Below, piece after piece: positions 16,992-24,752 of a stretch of 64,000 nt of DNA (the first letter of the stretch is position 1; each line of letters begins with the position of its first letter). Under the pieces are notes generated by a model. It saw only the letters and a program-made list of their open reading frames with translations. It had not been told where the DNA came from and made no database searches. Source of the stretch: Desulfosporosinus acididurans (GTDB lineage: Bacteria > Bacillota > Desulfitobacteriia > Desulfitobacteriales > Desulfitobacteriaceae). The position numbers and the translations under genes are program-made. The DNA lies in assembly GCF_001029285.1 (NCBI RefSeq), contig NZ_LDZY01000005.1:124001-188000 (forward strand), in the 5' to 3' direction.

Positions 16992-17342
16992 TTATTGCCC
17001 AAATGATTTAAGATATTCTGGTAAATCCTTTTTAGGTTTCTTATGTTTTTTCCCCGACTTGCTCCCGCCACCATGCTCCACGGCTCCTGCCATCGCCTTA
17101 TACGGCTCTTTCGAAATAAGATCATCTGAATGATGTTTATAATACTCCTCCCATCGCTCATCCTCGTTCATTCGCGAGAATCGTTCAAACCACGTTTCTC
17201 TGATGGATGGGATATTTATGCCAAGATCCTTTGCTAGTTCACTTTCAGATAGTTCTTCTTCTGGAACATAGGCGCAAATTTTATCTCGATCATCCCAATA
17301 GGCACAAAGTTTACAATCTGTCCAGTCATTAGGGCAATCCAT
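16992..17342 (-). CDS. Hypothetical phage protein with N-terminal CxxC pair
   Basis: 116 aa, ATG 17342 after AGAGGTGATAGAAC. It begins MDCPNDWTDCKLCAYW with four cysteines in the first 25 residues, probably a small metal site. The middle is acidic and helical (EEELSESELAKDLG) with a Trp/Phe/Arg patch, and the end is Lys/Gly-rich (KSGKKHKKPKK), which could contact DNA. I do not recognise the family. It is the last gene before the tandem terminator. Confidence 0.65.
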   Translation of the reverse strand: MDCPNDWTDCKLCAYWDDRDKICAYVPEEELSESELAKDLGINIPSIRETWFERFSRMNEDERWEEYYKHHSDDLISKEPYKAMAGAVEHGGGSKSGKKHKKPKKDLPEYLKSFGQ

Positions 17343-17359
17343 GTTCTATCACCTCTTAC

Positions 17360-17414
17360 TTATCCACACTTAAACTCACAGGTTGTCCACAGAGTTATCA
17401 GCAGTTTATCCACA
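17360..17414 (+). other. Three DnaA boxes with exact 23-bp period
   Basis: TTATCCACA occurs at 17360-17368 and 17406-17414, and TTGTCCACA at 17383-17391. Starts are 23 bp apart both times. TTATCCACA is the consensus DnaA box. A fourth degenerate copy (CCATCCACA) follows at 17421. Candidates are a phage replication origin using host DnaA, or a DnaA titration or control site. The last box overlaps the stop of a 32-aa gene. Confidence 0.6.
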
Positions 17415-17504
17415 AGCACTCCATCCACACACTGGGCAATGAACGCATCCTGATTCGTGGATCAATTTATTGCCGCAACATTGGCAGGTGTTGTTATCGC
17501 TCAT
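17406..17504 (-). CDS. 32-aa zinc-ribbon microprotein
   Basis: ATG 17504 overlaps the upstream stop as ATGA and has GGAGGAG six bases before it. The product has seven Cys in 32 residues, arranged as TCQCCGNKLIHESGC and VHCPVCGWSACG. The GC-x2-CPxCGxSxC ending resembles the zinc-type C-termini of B12-dependent ribonucleotide reductases and many phage microproteins. It is too short for routine gene calling. A zinc-binding role is likely; the partner is unknown. Confidence 0.72.
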   Translation of the reverse strand: MSDNNTCQCCGNKLIHESGCVHCPVCGWSACG

Positions 17505-17902
17505 GATTTTCTCCTCCGAACAAAATTACTCGGTCTTCCCCATTCGTTATCTTCACATCTCTCACATATCTCAGGAATATCGTTTCCTAGTGGCCTATTG
17601 TTGCAGTTTTCGCAAACCATCAAAGTGGGATCAATTTCTTGTACCTTCAGCTCCCACTCATTCTCCATCGACATAATAAACTTCATCGCCATAGCAGCTA
17701 CTTGCACCGCCTCGGATCGCATATTTTTAACGTCCGGGTTACGTTTCTTCACTTCATCCCAAAGCTCATCAAGTTCCTCAAGGATGACTCCGTATCCCTC
17801 ATGTCGTGAATTAAACAAAGGCCATTTTGTCATGGTTTTTTGAAGTTCTGTGCAAACGTCGGAAACTATTTTTGCACCATCACCCGTTACTTCGAAATGC
17901 AT
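17501..17902 (-). CDS. MazG-like nucleotide pyrophosphohydrolase with C-terminal zinc ribbon
   Basis: 133 aa, ATG 17902 after GGGAGAAATA. Residues about 33-75 carry HEGYGVILEELDELWDEV followed by EAVQVAAMAMKF. The E-x-x-E...E-A arrangement is that of all-alpha NTP pyrophosphatases (MazG fold), which remove unwanted nucleotides. Residues about 95-120 hold CENC and CERC, a possible zinc ribbon, not usual in free-standing MazG proteins. Phages use such enzymes to adjust nucleotide or alarmone pools; the substrate here is unknown. Confidence 0.68.
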   Translation of the reverse strand: MHFEVTGDGAKIVSDVCTELQKTMTKWPLFNSRHEGYGVILEELDELWDEVKKRNPDVKNMRSEAVQVAAMAMKFIMSMENEWELKVQEIDPTLMVCENCNNRPLGNDIPEICERCEDNEWGRPSNFVRRRKS

Positions 17903-17912
17903 TATTTCTCCC

Positions 17913-18242
17913 TCACTTTCTCAAAAACTCCTCTGGCGGCTTCTCATCCGTTACCTTACCAACCCTAGTAAGCTTGAAAACAAGCATTAGATCAATCTTC
18001 AGCGGGCTTAAATTATTTCGCTTGATCTCGTCCCACTCTGTATCACTCCATTCACCAGGCATCAATGTGTAGCTTGTTTGAGTTTTTGTAATCTCAGCCC
18101 CACCACACCTGATACCATGAAGCAAAAAGTACAAATCGTTTTCCTTAAGATGCCAGCAGTTATAAAGCACGATTTCCCAAAGCCGATGATCCCTTACTAA
18201 GTCTGGCCTTGGATCCCTTGGATGCTTAGATTCTTTCAGCAT
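17913..18242 (-). CDS. Hypothetical phage protein
   Basis: 109 aa from ATG 18242, placed after the RusA stop and a GGTGGGAAG site; the frame is open upstream within rusA. The start SKHPRDPRPDLVRDHRLWE and the later PGEWSDTEWDEIKR are distinctive, charged and Trp-containing, but I cannot assign a family. It sits between RusA and the MazG-like gene in the replication module. Confidence 0.6.
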   Translation of the reverse strand: MLKESKHPRDPRPDLVRDHRLWEIVLYNCWHLKENDLYFLLHGIRCGGAEITKTQTSYTLMPGEWSDTEWDEIKRNNLSPLKIDLMLVFKLTRVGKVTDEKPPEEFLRK

Positions 18243-18256
18243 CTTCCCACCAGCTT

Positions 18257-18664
18257 TCAAAGACTCTCGATGACGACATAAATACCCGGGATCTTTGCCC
18301 AAAACTTTTCAACTATTTCACTGGCTACCAAAGCGTCATCGGTCCAGAAACCAAGGTCTGTCATAACGTCCTTAAGCATTTTCTGGAGGTTATCAGTATC
18401 GGGCTTTGTTGTTTTGTATTCACCGTCCTGATGCTTACCCGTCATCGGGAAACACCACTTCACCATCAACCTGATTGGACCAGTGTATTTTTTCTCAGGC
18501 TTATGTCCCGCGAGGTTTGCTTCAAGTTTAGCTCTGGCAGCCTTAAGCTCAGTTGGGTTATAAAATATTGGTTTCCCTTTTTTGGTACTTGCTTTGATAT
18601 TTACTTTTTTCTCTTGATGCGTTTCGGTCGGAGGAATCATCGACATGAAGAACTCGGTCCGCAT
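18257..18664 (-). CDS. RusA-family Holliday junction endonuclease
   Basis: 135 aa, ATG 18664 directly after the upstream stop (a second ATG at 18646 is possible). The conserved RusA core is visible at about residues 88-117: KPDTDNLQKMLKDVMTDLG then FWTDDALVASE, with the Asp residues that bind the catalytic metal, and an earlier basic KKGKPIFYNP segment. It would resolve recombination junctions during phage DNA replication. Confidence 0.88.
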   Translation of the reverse strand: MRTEFFMSMIPPTETHQEKKVNIKASTKKGKPIFYNPTELKAARAKLEANLAGHKPEKKYTGPIRLMVKWCFPMTGKHQDGEYKTTKPDTDNLQKMLKDVMTDLGFWTDDALVASEIVEKFWAKIPGIYVVIESL

Positions 18665-18665
18665 C

Positions 18666-19220
18666 TTACTTCACCAGCTTCAAAGATGTTTCAGCTGGAA
18701 AGAGATTCATTGGTCCTTCGATGGTTTCCCAGTTGACTCCATCAGCTAACAGATTAGGTATTTGACTCATAGTTCCTTGCCAATTAAGGCCAAGCTTTTC
18801 GACCATATTAATCCATTCTTCAACCTCATGGGCAACAATATCAATTTCCGGACCGTCCTTCTTTTGTACCAGCTGGATATGCCTAAGTTCGTGATAGATC
18901 AATGCCACAATCTGTTCTCGACTCATTGCGTAGGTGTTTTCCTTGAAGATCTCCAGCATGTACTCGAAATACTTCCCAGTGACCTGATAAATAATCTCTT
19001 CGAACTTTGGCGGCATTTTGCTTATCTGAGCATAAACCACTGAATTATTTTTCTTTCGCTTATCCTCCATGTTCTCGATGAATAGAATATTTTTGACCGG
19101 CACATATTCGAGCTCCTTAAACTTCGCATGCAACGCTTCAGCAATTGGTCTGTAATCTTCGTTTATTTTGAATTTGCCATTGAACTCTTCAACGGCAATT
19201 AATTTTGTATTAGCATCCAT
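18666..19220 (-). CDS. Putative phage zinc metallopeptidase (HELRH)
   Basis: 184 aa from ATG 19220, after GGGAGG; the frame is open further upstream through the previous gene. The motif YHELRHIQLV (about residues 108-117) is an HExxH zinc site, and a later HEVEEW could supply the third ligand. This matches a described group of putative phage metallopeptidases. The remainder is Lys/Glu-rich. Substrate unknown. Confidence 0.72.
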   Translation of the reverse strand: MDANTKLIAVEEFNGKFKINEDYRPIAEALHAKFKELEYVPVKNILFIENMEDKRKKNNSVVYAQISKMPPKFEEIIYQVTGKYFEYMLEIFKENTYAMSREQIVALIYHELRHIQLVQKKDGPEIDIVAHEVEEWINMVEKLGLNWQGTMSQIPNLLADGVNWETIEGPMNLFPAETSLKLVK

Positions 19221-19236
19221 CTTCCTTGAACCTCCC

Positions 19237-19476
19237 TTAAATCTTAAATTCGGCACCCCGATATGTCCCACGTTCCGGATCATAAACAATCAAAGGTTCT
19301 CGATATTTATTACCACGAATTTTATCAAAGATATAATCAATGATATCCGGCTGGCTCATTAACCATTTACAAACTTCACTTTTTGTAATATCGAATTCAC
19401 CATCACCAACTCTATGTTTCAATTCTGGCATTTGCTTCGCGCACATCAATTTAGAACTGACTTTAGGATTTTCCAT
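19237..19476 (-). CDS. Hypothetical phage protein
   Basis: 79 aa, ATG 19476 after AAGAAGG. Helical first half with VCKWLMSQPDIIDYIF, then a strand-rich end YREPLIVYDPERGTYRG. No known family recognised. It is the first gene after the repeat field at 19.6-19.9 kb and may be expressed from a promoter there. Confidence 0.6.
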   Translation of the reverse strand: MENPKVSSKLMCAKQMPELKHRVGDGEFDITKSEVCKWLMSQPDIIDYIFDKIRGNKYREPLIVYDPERGTYRGAEFKI

Positions 19477-19538
19477 GCCACAAAACCTTCTTGCATTTTT
19501 TTACTTTTCTGTCGTCACTCTAAGGAAAATTCTTTTTA

Positions 19539-19602
19539 GTCACGGACAGGGGAAGGAGGTCGTCGCCCGCGCATGTGGCGGACGACTACTTTCCCCCGTG
19601 AC
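19539..19602. repeat. Large imperfect stem-loop, 64 nt
   Basis: The arms pair in blocks: GTCACGG with CCGTGAC, GGGGAA with TTTCCC, GTCGTC with GACGAC and GCC with GGC, around a CGCGCATGT loop, with small bulges between blocks. It has no T-run on either side, so it is not a simple terminator. GC-rich in an A/T-rich surrounding. Its place beside the repeat field suggests a replication or protein-binding structure, or a structured RNA. Confidence 0.6.
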
Positions 19603-19636
19603 CGCGTGAGGGAAAGAAAGAAATGTATATTTATAT

Positions 19637-19865
19637 ACGTTTTTTTCCCTGTTTTTTTTCCCTACGGAAAAAAACGTGTTTTGTGTTTTTTTCCCTCAAT
19701 TTTTTCCCTCAAACTGCCTTAGGAAAATTTATCGGGAAAAATACGTAATAGCGTTTTTTTCCTTGATTTTTTCCCTATGAGAGAAAGGGGAAATAACGTA
19801 TTTTTTCCCTCGTTTCCCTAGGGAAAGTTTTAGGGAAAATAACGTAAATTACGTTTTTTTCTTCC
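19637..19865. repeat. TTTTTTCCCT repeat field (iteron-like), candidate phage origin
   Basis: Six exact copies of TTTTTTCCCT start at 19641, 19654, 19687, 19700, 19767 and 19801, with a TTTTTTTCCTT variant at 19754. They form doublets at 13-bp spacing (19641/19654, 19687/19700, 19754/19767). Inverted copies (AGGGAAA, ACGGAAAAAAACGT), a perfect 14-bp palindrome TTTCCCTAGGGAAA (19813-19826) and several ACGTAA/TTACGT halves are interspersed. The field begins at the 3' end of the primase-helicase gene. Iterons next to initiator genes are typical phage origins. The whole 19,477-19,848 gap has no gene. Confidence 0.65.
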
Positions 19866-22071
19866 CTACGTTACTTTCATCAATAACAAAGCTTCCGTGT
19901 TCCTTGATTCGATTTCTAACGGTCTTTTCTGTCACACCCATGTACTCAGCCATAGCCTGAATGGTAACTTGTCCCCCAAAACTACATGCTTCATAGGCAA
20001 CTTCAACAGCTCTTTTGCGGTCATTTGATTTGCTTTCTCTTGACTTTCGTTTACCTATGGCACGTTTCCATGCTGGACCTGAACCATCAGCATCGACATC
20101 TTTGAGGCTACCAACCTCATCAACATAATGAATTGGATAATCAAACCACAAATTGACGGGATTGAACTTTGGAAACTCCCTCAATGTTCCGTCGATACGC
20201 CATGCTGTCCGCTGCTTAACTGACCTTCTGGTGCAGCTTACTTCCTTCTCCATGGCTTTATATAGCTCTGCATTTAAAAGCTTTTTACAGACCTCAAGCA
20301 TGGCCTTTTCACTGCATAAATCATCCTGAGAGACTTCATTTTCCCAGTGTTGAACATGTTTCCTGAGCCATGACTCACAAACCTTACAGACAGCTTTGTT
20401 CTCTTCCTGTTTGAGAATATCTTCATTAAGCTCAAGCTCAATGAGGTCCATAAGTGCATCCGGATCCCGGGCAAATACTCCAGAGCCTGATGCACGGTCC
20501 ATGCTTCGCTTGTTACCCTGGCTTCCTTTTGAGTGATGGTGGCAATAGATCACGGCAGCTCCCAGCTCCGTACATACCCTATCAAACTGATTACAGAAGT
20601 TTGCCATCTGATCAGCACTGTTTTCATCGCCCGTAATGACCTTATAAATTGGGTCAATGATGATAGCAATATAATTTTTCTTGGTAGCTCTCCGGATAAG
20701 CTTAGGCGCTAGTTTATCCATAGGAACTGACTTCCCGCGCAAATTCCAAATATCAATGTTTCCTAGGTTCTTAGGTTCCCATCCCAGAGCTTGATAAACA
20801 TCCTTAAATCGATGAAGGCAACTGGGCCGGTCAAGTTCTAAGTTTACATACATGATCTTTCCTTGAGCACAAGCCCAATTTAACCACTTCTTGCCCTCGG
20901 CAATAGCACAGCATAATTCTATAAGCGAGAATGATTTAGCTGCTTTTGAAGGGCCAGCGATAAGCATTTTATGACCTTGCCGAAGAAGTCCTTCGATTAG
21001 TTCATCAGAAAGCTTGGGAAGATCATCCCACACACTTTCTAAGCTCTCGGGCTCCGGTAAATCATCATTAATACCTTCAATCCATTCTTGCCAGTCTTTC
21101 CAGCTCTCTTTGCCTATGTTGGTATCAACAAGAAACTGCTTTTGACCGTTACGCATAACCCCGGGCATCCGTGAAAGTCTGGAAGGATTTCGGTTCTGGG
21201 TATCCACATTTAGTCCGTTTTTCTTTAGGACTGAATATAGGTAATCGACACGTTTCCGATATTCGTCATAGTTGGCAGCCTCAATCTTCACGATGGCATG
21301 AAGGCTTTTCTTCCCACTATGAACAAGGCAGGCTACCGGCAATTCAAGCTCCCGGATAATGGCATTTTGTTTATCGATTTCCATGTCATCCGATTCAACT
21401 AAGGCATATCGAAACTCTGTGACATTTTCATTTTTAACTCCACTTCCATCTAGAGGATTAAACCGGATCCAGGCGCCAACTTCTGGCTTGCAGTCTCCAA
21501 TAACTGAACCGATATCACCGTTACACTGGTTTAGTTGCTGGATTAGCTCCCCGGCTGTACGATCCCAGCATCCCTTTGTAGGTAAGTATTTTCCATCCTT
21601 CTCCCAGCTTTCTGTGACGTATCCAACATTTTCAGATGCTTCAAATAAAATTGAGAGATATTTAATTAATTCTTCAACTGGGTTCCATGAATAGGGTTCA
21701 TTGATCTCTCGACCTTCAATCCAGTTTTTGTTGATAACCACGAGTTCATCTTTGTTGCCAATAATAGCGTTCCATTCAAGTTCATAGCTTTCTGTATTTC
21801 GCTCAGGTCTCCAACCTTGGTCTTTTGCCAATTGAACGATTGTGCCACCCGTGACCGGCTTAGTTGTTCCGTGAAAGCTGTCCCACTTACGAAAACATTC
21901 TCCGGCGTGATAACGTTTAATGTCTCTCTTGCTCCAGGCATCCCAATCAGCAGCAGTATGACCTGCTTCTTTTAGGGCCATTCCGACGCTTGTCCATTCT
22001 TGATAATTAAGTAAAGAGGGATCAATGTGGTGCAATATCTCTTGCAAATCATATTGCTTATTGGTATTCAT
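19849..22071 (-). CDS. Phage primase-helicase (PriCT / AAA_25 RepA-like)
   Basis: 740 aa, ATG 22071 after GGAGTCAAGCT. Residues about 5-90 match the primase C-terminal (PriCT) helical domain (WTSVGMALKEAGH, WDAWSKR, GTIVQLAK). Residues about 180-330 resemble a primase-polymerase region: FRYALVESDDM, HSGKKSLHAIVKI and PSRLSRMPGV. A hexameric ATPase follows with Walker A LIAGPSKAAKSF (about 370) and Walker B YIAIIIDPIY. The C-terminus (about 690-735) is a helix-turn-helix (TIQAMAEYMGVTEKTVRNRI), suitable for binding the adjacent repeat field. It is probably the phage replication initiator/helicase. Confidence 0.85.
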   Translation of the reverse strand: MNTNKQYDLQEILHHIDPSLLNYQEWTSVGMALKEAGHTAADWDAWSKRDIKRYHAGECFRKWDSFHGTTKPVTGGTIVQLAKDQGWRPERNTESYELEWNAIIGNKDELVVINKNWIEGREINEPYSWNPVEELIKYLSILFEASENVGYVTESWEKDGKYLPTKGCWDRTAGELIQQLNQCNGDIGSVIGDCKPEVGAWIRFNPLDGSGVKNENVTEFRYALVESDDMEIDKQNAIIRELELPVACLVHSGKKSLHAIVKIEAANYDEYRKRVDYLYSVLKKNGLNVDTQNRNPSRLSRMPGVMRNGQKQFLVDTNIGKESWKDWQEWIEGINDDLPEPESLESVWDDLPKLSDELIEGLLRQGHKMLIAGPSKAAKSFSLIELCCAIAEGKKWLNWACAQGKIMYVNLELDRPSCLHRFKDVYQALGWEPKNLGNIDIWNLRGKSVPMDKLAPKLIRRATKKNYIAIIIDPIYKVITGDENSADQMANFCNQFDRVCTELGAAVIYCHHHSKGSQGNKRSMDRASGSGVFARDPDALMDLIELELNEDILKQEENKAVCKVCESWLRKHVQHWENEVSQDDLCSEKAMLEVCKKLLNAELYKAMEKEVSCTRRSVKQRTAWRIDGTLREFPKFNPVNLWFDYPIHYVDEVGSLKDVDADGSGPAWKRAIGKRKSRESKSNDRKRAVEVAYEACSFGGQVTIQAMAEYMGVTEKTVRNRIKEHGSFVIDESNVGKKKT

Positions 22072-22207
22072 AGCTTGACTCCAATACCTTTGTTCTAAAG
22101 TTAGTTTTGGTCGACATATTAATCCTCCGAAAATCTAAAGTATTGAAGGAATTATTATTATATATATGGAAGTATTAGGAATTACTAAAAAAATTAGGAG
22201 GGTATAT

Positions 22208-22558
22208 ATGCGGGTAATAAGTTTTAAATGTCCAAAATGCCTAACTACTTTTCAAATGGAAGTCCATAATTTGCTTACTAAAAAGAGTTTATGTTGTCCA
22301 AATTGTGAATCTCCTTTTTCTATGCATGCATTTAATGACCTTAGACAAACCGTTGTTTCTTATCGAAGATGCTTAAGCGACAGTGATGGTTGGGATATTC
22401 TTTTTTTAGATAACAATGAAATGCGTTCCTTTAATCAAAATTTGGATCTCTATTTATCCTCAACTACAGGACAAAGTTTAGAAGAATTAAAGCAAAATGA
22501 TTCTAAGAAATATGAAGATATATATAAGCAGTTTTTTATGCAGCACGGTGGCTATTGA
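22208..22558 (+). CDS. Hypothetical protein with N-terminal zinc ribbon
   Basis: 116 aa from ATG 22208, behind TTAGGAGGGTATAT. It begins with FKCPKCLTTFQ and, 20 residues on, CCPNCESPFS, a C-x2-C/C-x2-C zinc ribbon. The remaining helical part has DNNEMRSFNQNLDLY and ends near HGGY. It reads against the flanking replication genes, has its own strong ribosome site and its own terminator, so it is a self-contained cargo gene. Function unknown. Confidence 0.7.
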   Translation: MRVISFKCPKCLTTFQMEVHNLLTKKSLCCPNCESPFSMHAFNDLRQTVVSYRRCLSDSDGWDILFLDNNEMRSFNQNLDLYLSSTTGQSLEELKQNDSKKYEDIYKQFFMQHGGY

Positions 22559-22594
22559 CGGAAGTAATCTAGACTAAATCAATCGACTAAGAAT

Positions 22595-22630
22595 GACTTG
22601 CTCTTAAAATTATTGGGCAAGTCGTTTTTA
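22595..22630 (+). terminator. Rho-independent terminator of the zinc-ribbon gene
   Basis: GACTTGC (22595-22601) and GCAAGTC (22617-22623) pair around an A/T-rich loop and are followed by GTTTTTAT. Confidence 0.8.
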
Positions 22631-22664
22631 TGTTAATGTCCCTCCAGAATTGAAAATTGGTTTA

Positions 22665-24245
22665 TTATTCTGGTTTATACTCATGTGGTGAAATATCGTG
22701 CGGTACTCGCCAGCCATTGGCAGCGATTCGGTCAATAAGCTTTTTGGCTGCTTCAAATTGCCAGGTTCCAACGTGTTCAAAGCCCCTGCCCTCAAGGAAT
22801 CGAATTTGTTTTGGTGTTGTTAAGCCTTCATTGCGACGTTTATCTAGCCTGTCAAGAAGCTTTGCAGCCTTCCCTGCCGACTCAATCTGATCTGGAAAAA
22901 TGCCTAATTTCTCAAGGGTCTGAATTTGCTTCTCTGTAGGTGGACCTAATTCCCATCCAAATGCCGGTACATAACCAACGAGGTCTTCAGCTTGAATACT
23001 CATTTCGAACTGCAGCGGATCCACGAGCTTACGCTTACGGTTCTTCATTTCTTGGAGCTGTTTAGCCAAGGCTTCTTCCCTGGCGGCCACCGCGTCCTCT
23101 GTGGCTTTCACTTCAGCTTCTTGTATATCAATCGGGCAACCGGCTTCTTCGATGTTCTTAGTCATAATTTCAGCGACTTCTTGAGATTCGCAGATCAAGT
23201 GGGCTGGATGACAAAGTTCGTGGCGTTCTGTATGCCATAGGAAGTCTAAGAGCAATAAATAATCTTTGCCATCGAATAGACGGGTGCCTCGCCCGACCAT
23301 TTGAACATAAAGACTTCGAATCTTTGTTGGCCTTAATACGACGATGCAATCCACAGAAGGGCAATCCCAACCTTCCGTAAGTAACATGGAGTTGCAGAGA
23401 ACATTGTATTTACCATCTTCGAAGTCTTTAAGTACTTTCTCGCGGTCATCACTATTGCCGTTAACTTCCGCCGCGCTAAAACCTTTGGAGTTAAGGATAT
23501 CTCGGAATTTTTGACTAGTTTTGATTAATGGCAGGAAAACTACAGTTTTTCGATCCATGCAGCACTTCGCCATCTCTTCAGCGATTTGATAAAGATATGG
23601 ATCAAGGGCATTTCCTAAGTCTGAGGATTTAAAGTCTCCTGCCTGTTGGCTTACTCCGGAGAGATCAAGTTTAAGAGGTATGGTCTGGGCCTTAATCGGG
23701 CAAAGATAGCCTTCTTTAATTGCTCTTGGCAGCGTGTATTCATAGGCCAAGGTTTCAAAATACTGCCCAAGGTTCCGCATATCACCTCTGTCAGGAGTTG
23801 CGGTAACTCCGAGCACCTTGGCCTTATTAAAATAGTTGAGGATTCTTTGATAGCTATCCGATAAACAGTGATGCGCTTCATCAACGATAATCTTGTCGAA
23901 GAAGTCAGGCGGGAATTGCTTGAGTCGGCTTTCTCTCATAAGGGTTTGCACGGATCCAACGACAACCCGGTACCAACTTTCAAGACATGAGTTTTCGGCT
24001 TTCTCAACAGCACAACCTAGCCCTGTAGCTTTCTTCATCTTGTCTGCTGCCTGATCGAGGAGTTCGCCCCGGTGGGCGAGTATCAAAACTCGCTCACCTT
24101 CACGAACGCAACCCTCAGTGATCTTTGCAAAGACAATCGTTTTTCCGCCACCCGTAACCATTACCAAGAGAGTTTTTTGTATACCTCTATTCCACTCCCC
24201 GAATACAGCATCTATGGCTTCCGTTTGATATAATCGATCTTCCAT
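22665..24245 (-). CDS. DEAD/DEAH-box (SF2) helicase
   Basis: 526 aa, ATG 24245 after AGGGAGCTTTTAGAT. Motif I is VTGGGKTIVFAK (about 31-42), motif II VDEAHHC (about 122-128), motif III VTATPDR, and motif VI QMVGRGTRL (about 316-324). The layout matches the type III restriction/UvrB-like SF2 helicases that phages carry beside recombination genes. The C-terminal 150 residues (after about 370) are helical, with repeated TPKQIRFLEGRG and PTEKQIQTLEKLG segments, possibly a DNA-binding or protein-binding add-on. Confidence 0.88.
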   Translation of the reverse strand: MEDRLYQTEAIDAVFGEWNRGIQKTLLVMVTGGGKTIVFAKITEGCVREGERVLILAHRGELLDQAADKMKKATGLGCAVEKAENSCLESWYRVVVGSVQTLMRESRLKQFPPDFFDKIIVDEAHHCLSDSYQRILNYFNKAKVLGVTATPDRGDMRNLGQYFETLAYEYTLPRAIKEGYLCPIKAQTIPLKLDLSGVSQQAGDFKSSDLGNALDPYLYQIAEEMAKCCMDRKTVVFLPLIKTSQKFRDILNSKGFSAAEVNGNSDDREKVLKDFEDGKYNVLCNSMLLTEGWDCPSVDCIVVLRPTKIRSLYVQMVGRGTRLFDGKDYLLLLDFLWHTERHELCHPAHLICESQEVAEIMTKNIEEAGCPIDIQEAEVKATEDAVAAREEALAKQLQEMKNRKRKLVDPLQFEMSIQAEDLVGYVPAFGWELGPPTEKQIQTLEKLGIFPDQIESAGKAAKLLDRLDKRRNEGLTTPKQIRFLEGRGFEHVGTWQFEAAKKLIDRIAANGWRVPHDISPHEYKPE

Positions 24246-24247
24246 AT

Positions 24248-24709
24248 CTAAAAGCTCCCTGCCTTAAATCCCTTTTGGCTATTCTGAGGACCTTCAGGCG
24301 GCTCATAAAACTTCTTGATTTCATTGAAAGTCATTTCAGAGCCATCATCTTTTTTCCAGGTTCTAATTCCGACCTTCGCCCTTCCTCCGTATCCCACAAC
24401 GGCATTCCAATTCATGCTAACTTTTTCACCTTTTTTGCGTTGGCCGATCGCCGTGAAGAAAGCGCAGAGCATTCCTTCAGTTTTTGAGTGTAAGAATAAT
24501 TGATGCTTAATTACTGCAACGCCTTCCGGACCTTGAATCTTGATATGAATAACTGCTTTGTTGCAAGGAGGCAGCTTATCACTTCCCCCATGACGAGCCC
24601 TTTCAAATTCAATAACTTCGAAATCATAGTCGCCCTCAGGCAATGTTACAAACTCCGGACCGTCGTGTTCTATTTGATCGTCCCATCCTAATTCGCGTTC
24701 TTCATTCAT
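24248..24709 (-). CDS. DUF669-family phage protein (probable ssDNA-binding accessory)
   Basis: 153 aa, ATG 24709 after GGAGCGAGAAACTA. Characteristic DUF669 start: LPEGDYDFEVIEFERARH (about 23-40), a middle VIHIKIQGPEG, and a late GGRAKVGIRTWKKDDG. These proteins sit next to Sak4-like ATPases and SF2 helicases in phage recombination modules, as here. A single-strand-binding role has been suggested for related families; it is an inference here. Confidence 0.8.
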   Translation of the reverse strand: MNEERELGWDDQIEHDGPEFVTLPEGDYDFEVIEFERARHGGSDKLPPCNKAVIHIKIQGPEGVAVIKHQLFLHSKTEGMLCAFFTAIGQRKKGEKVSMNWNAVVGYGGRAKVGIRTWKKDDGSEMTFNEIKKFYEPPEGPQNSQKGFKAGSF

Positions 24710-24752
24710 TAGTTTCTCGCTCCTTTTTTGGTTTAGAAAGATATTTGGTTAA

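Noticed and set aside
19539-19602. Large hairpin as a transcription terminator
   Set aside because: No T-run on either side; pairing is in bulged blocks, not a compact stem.
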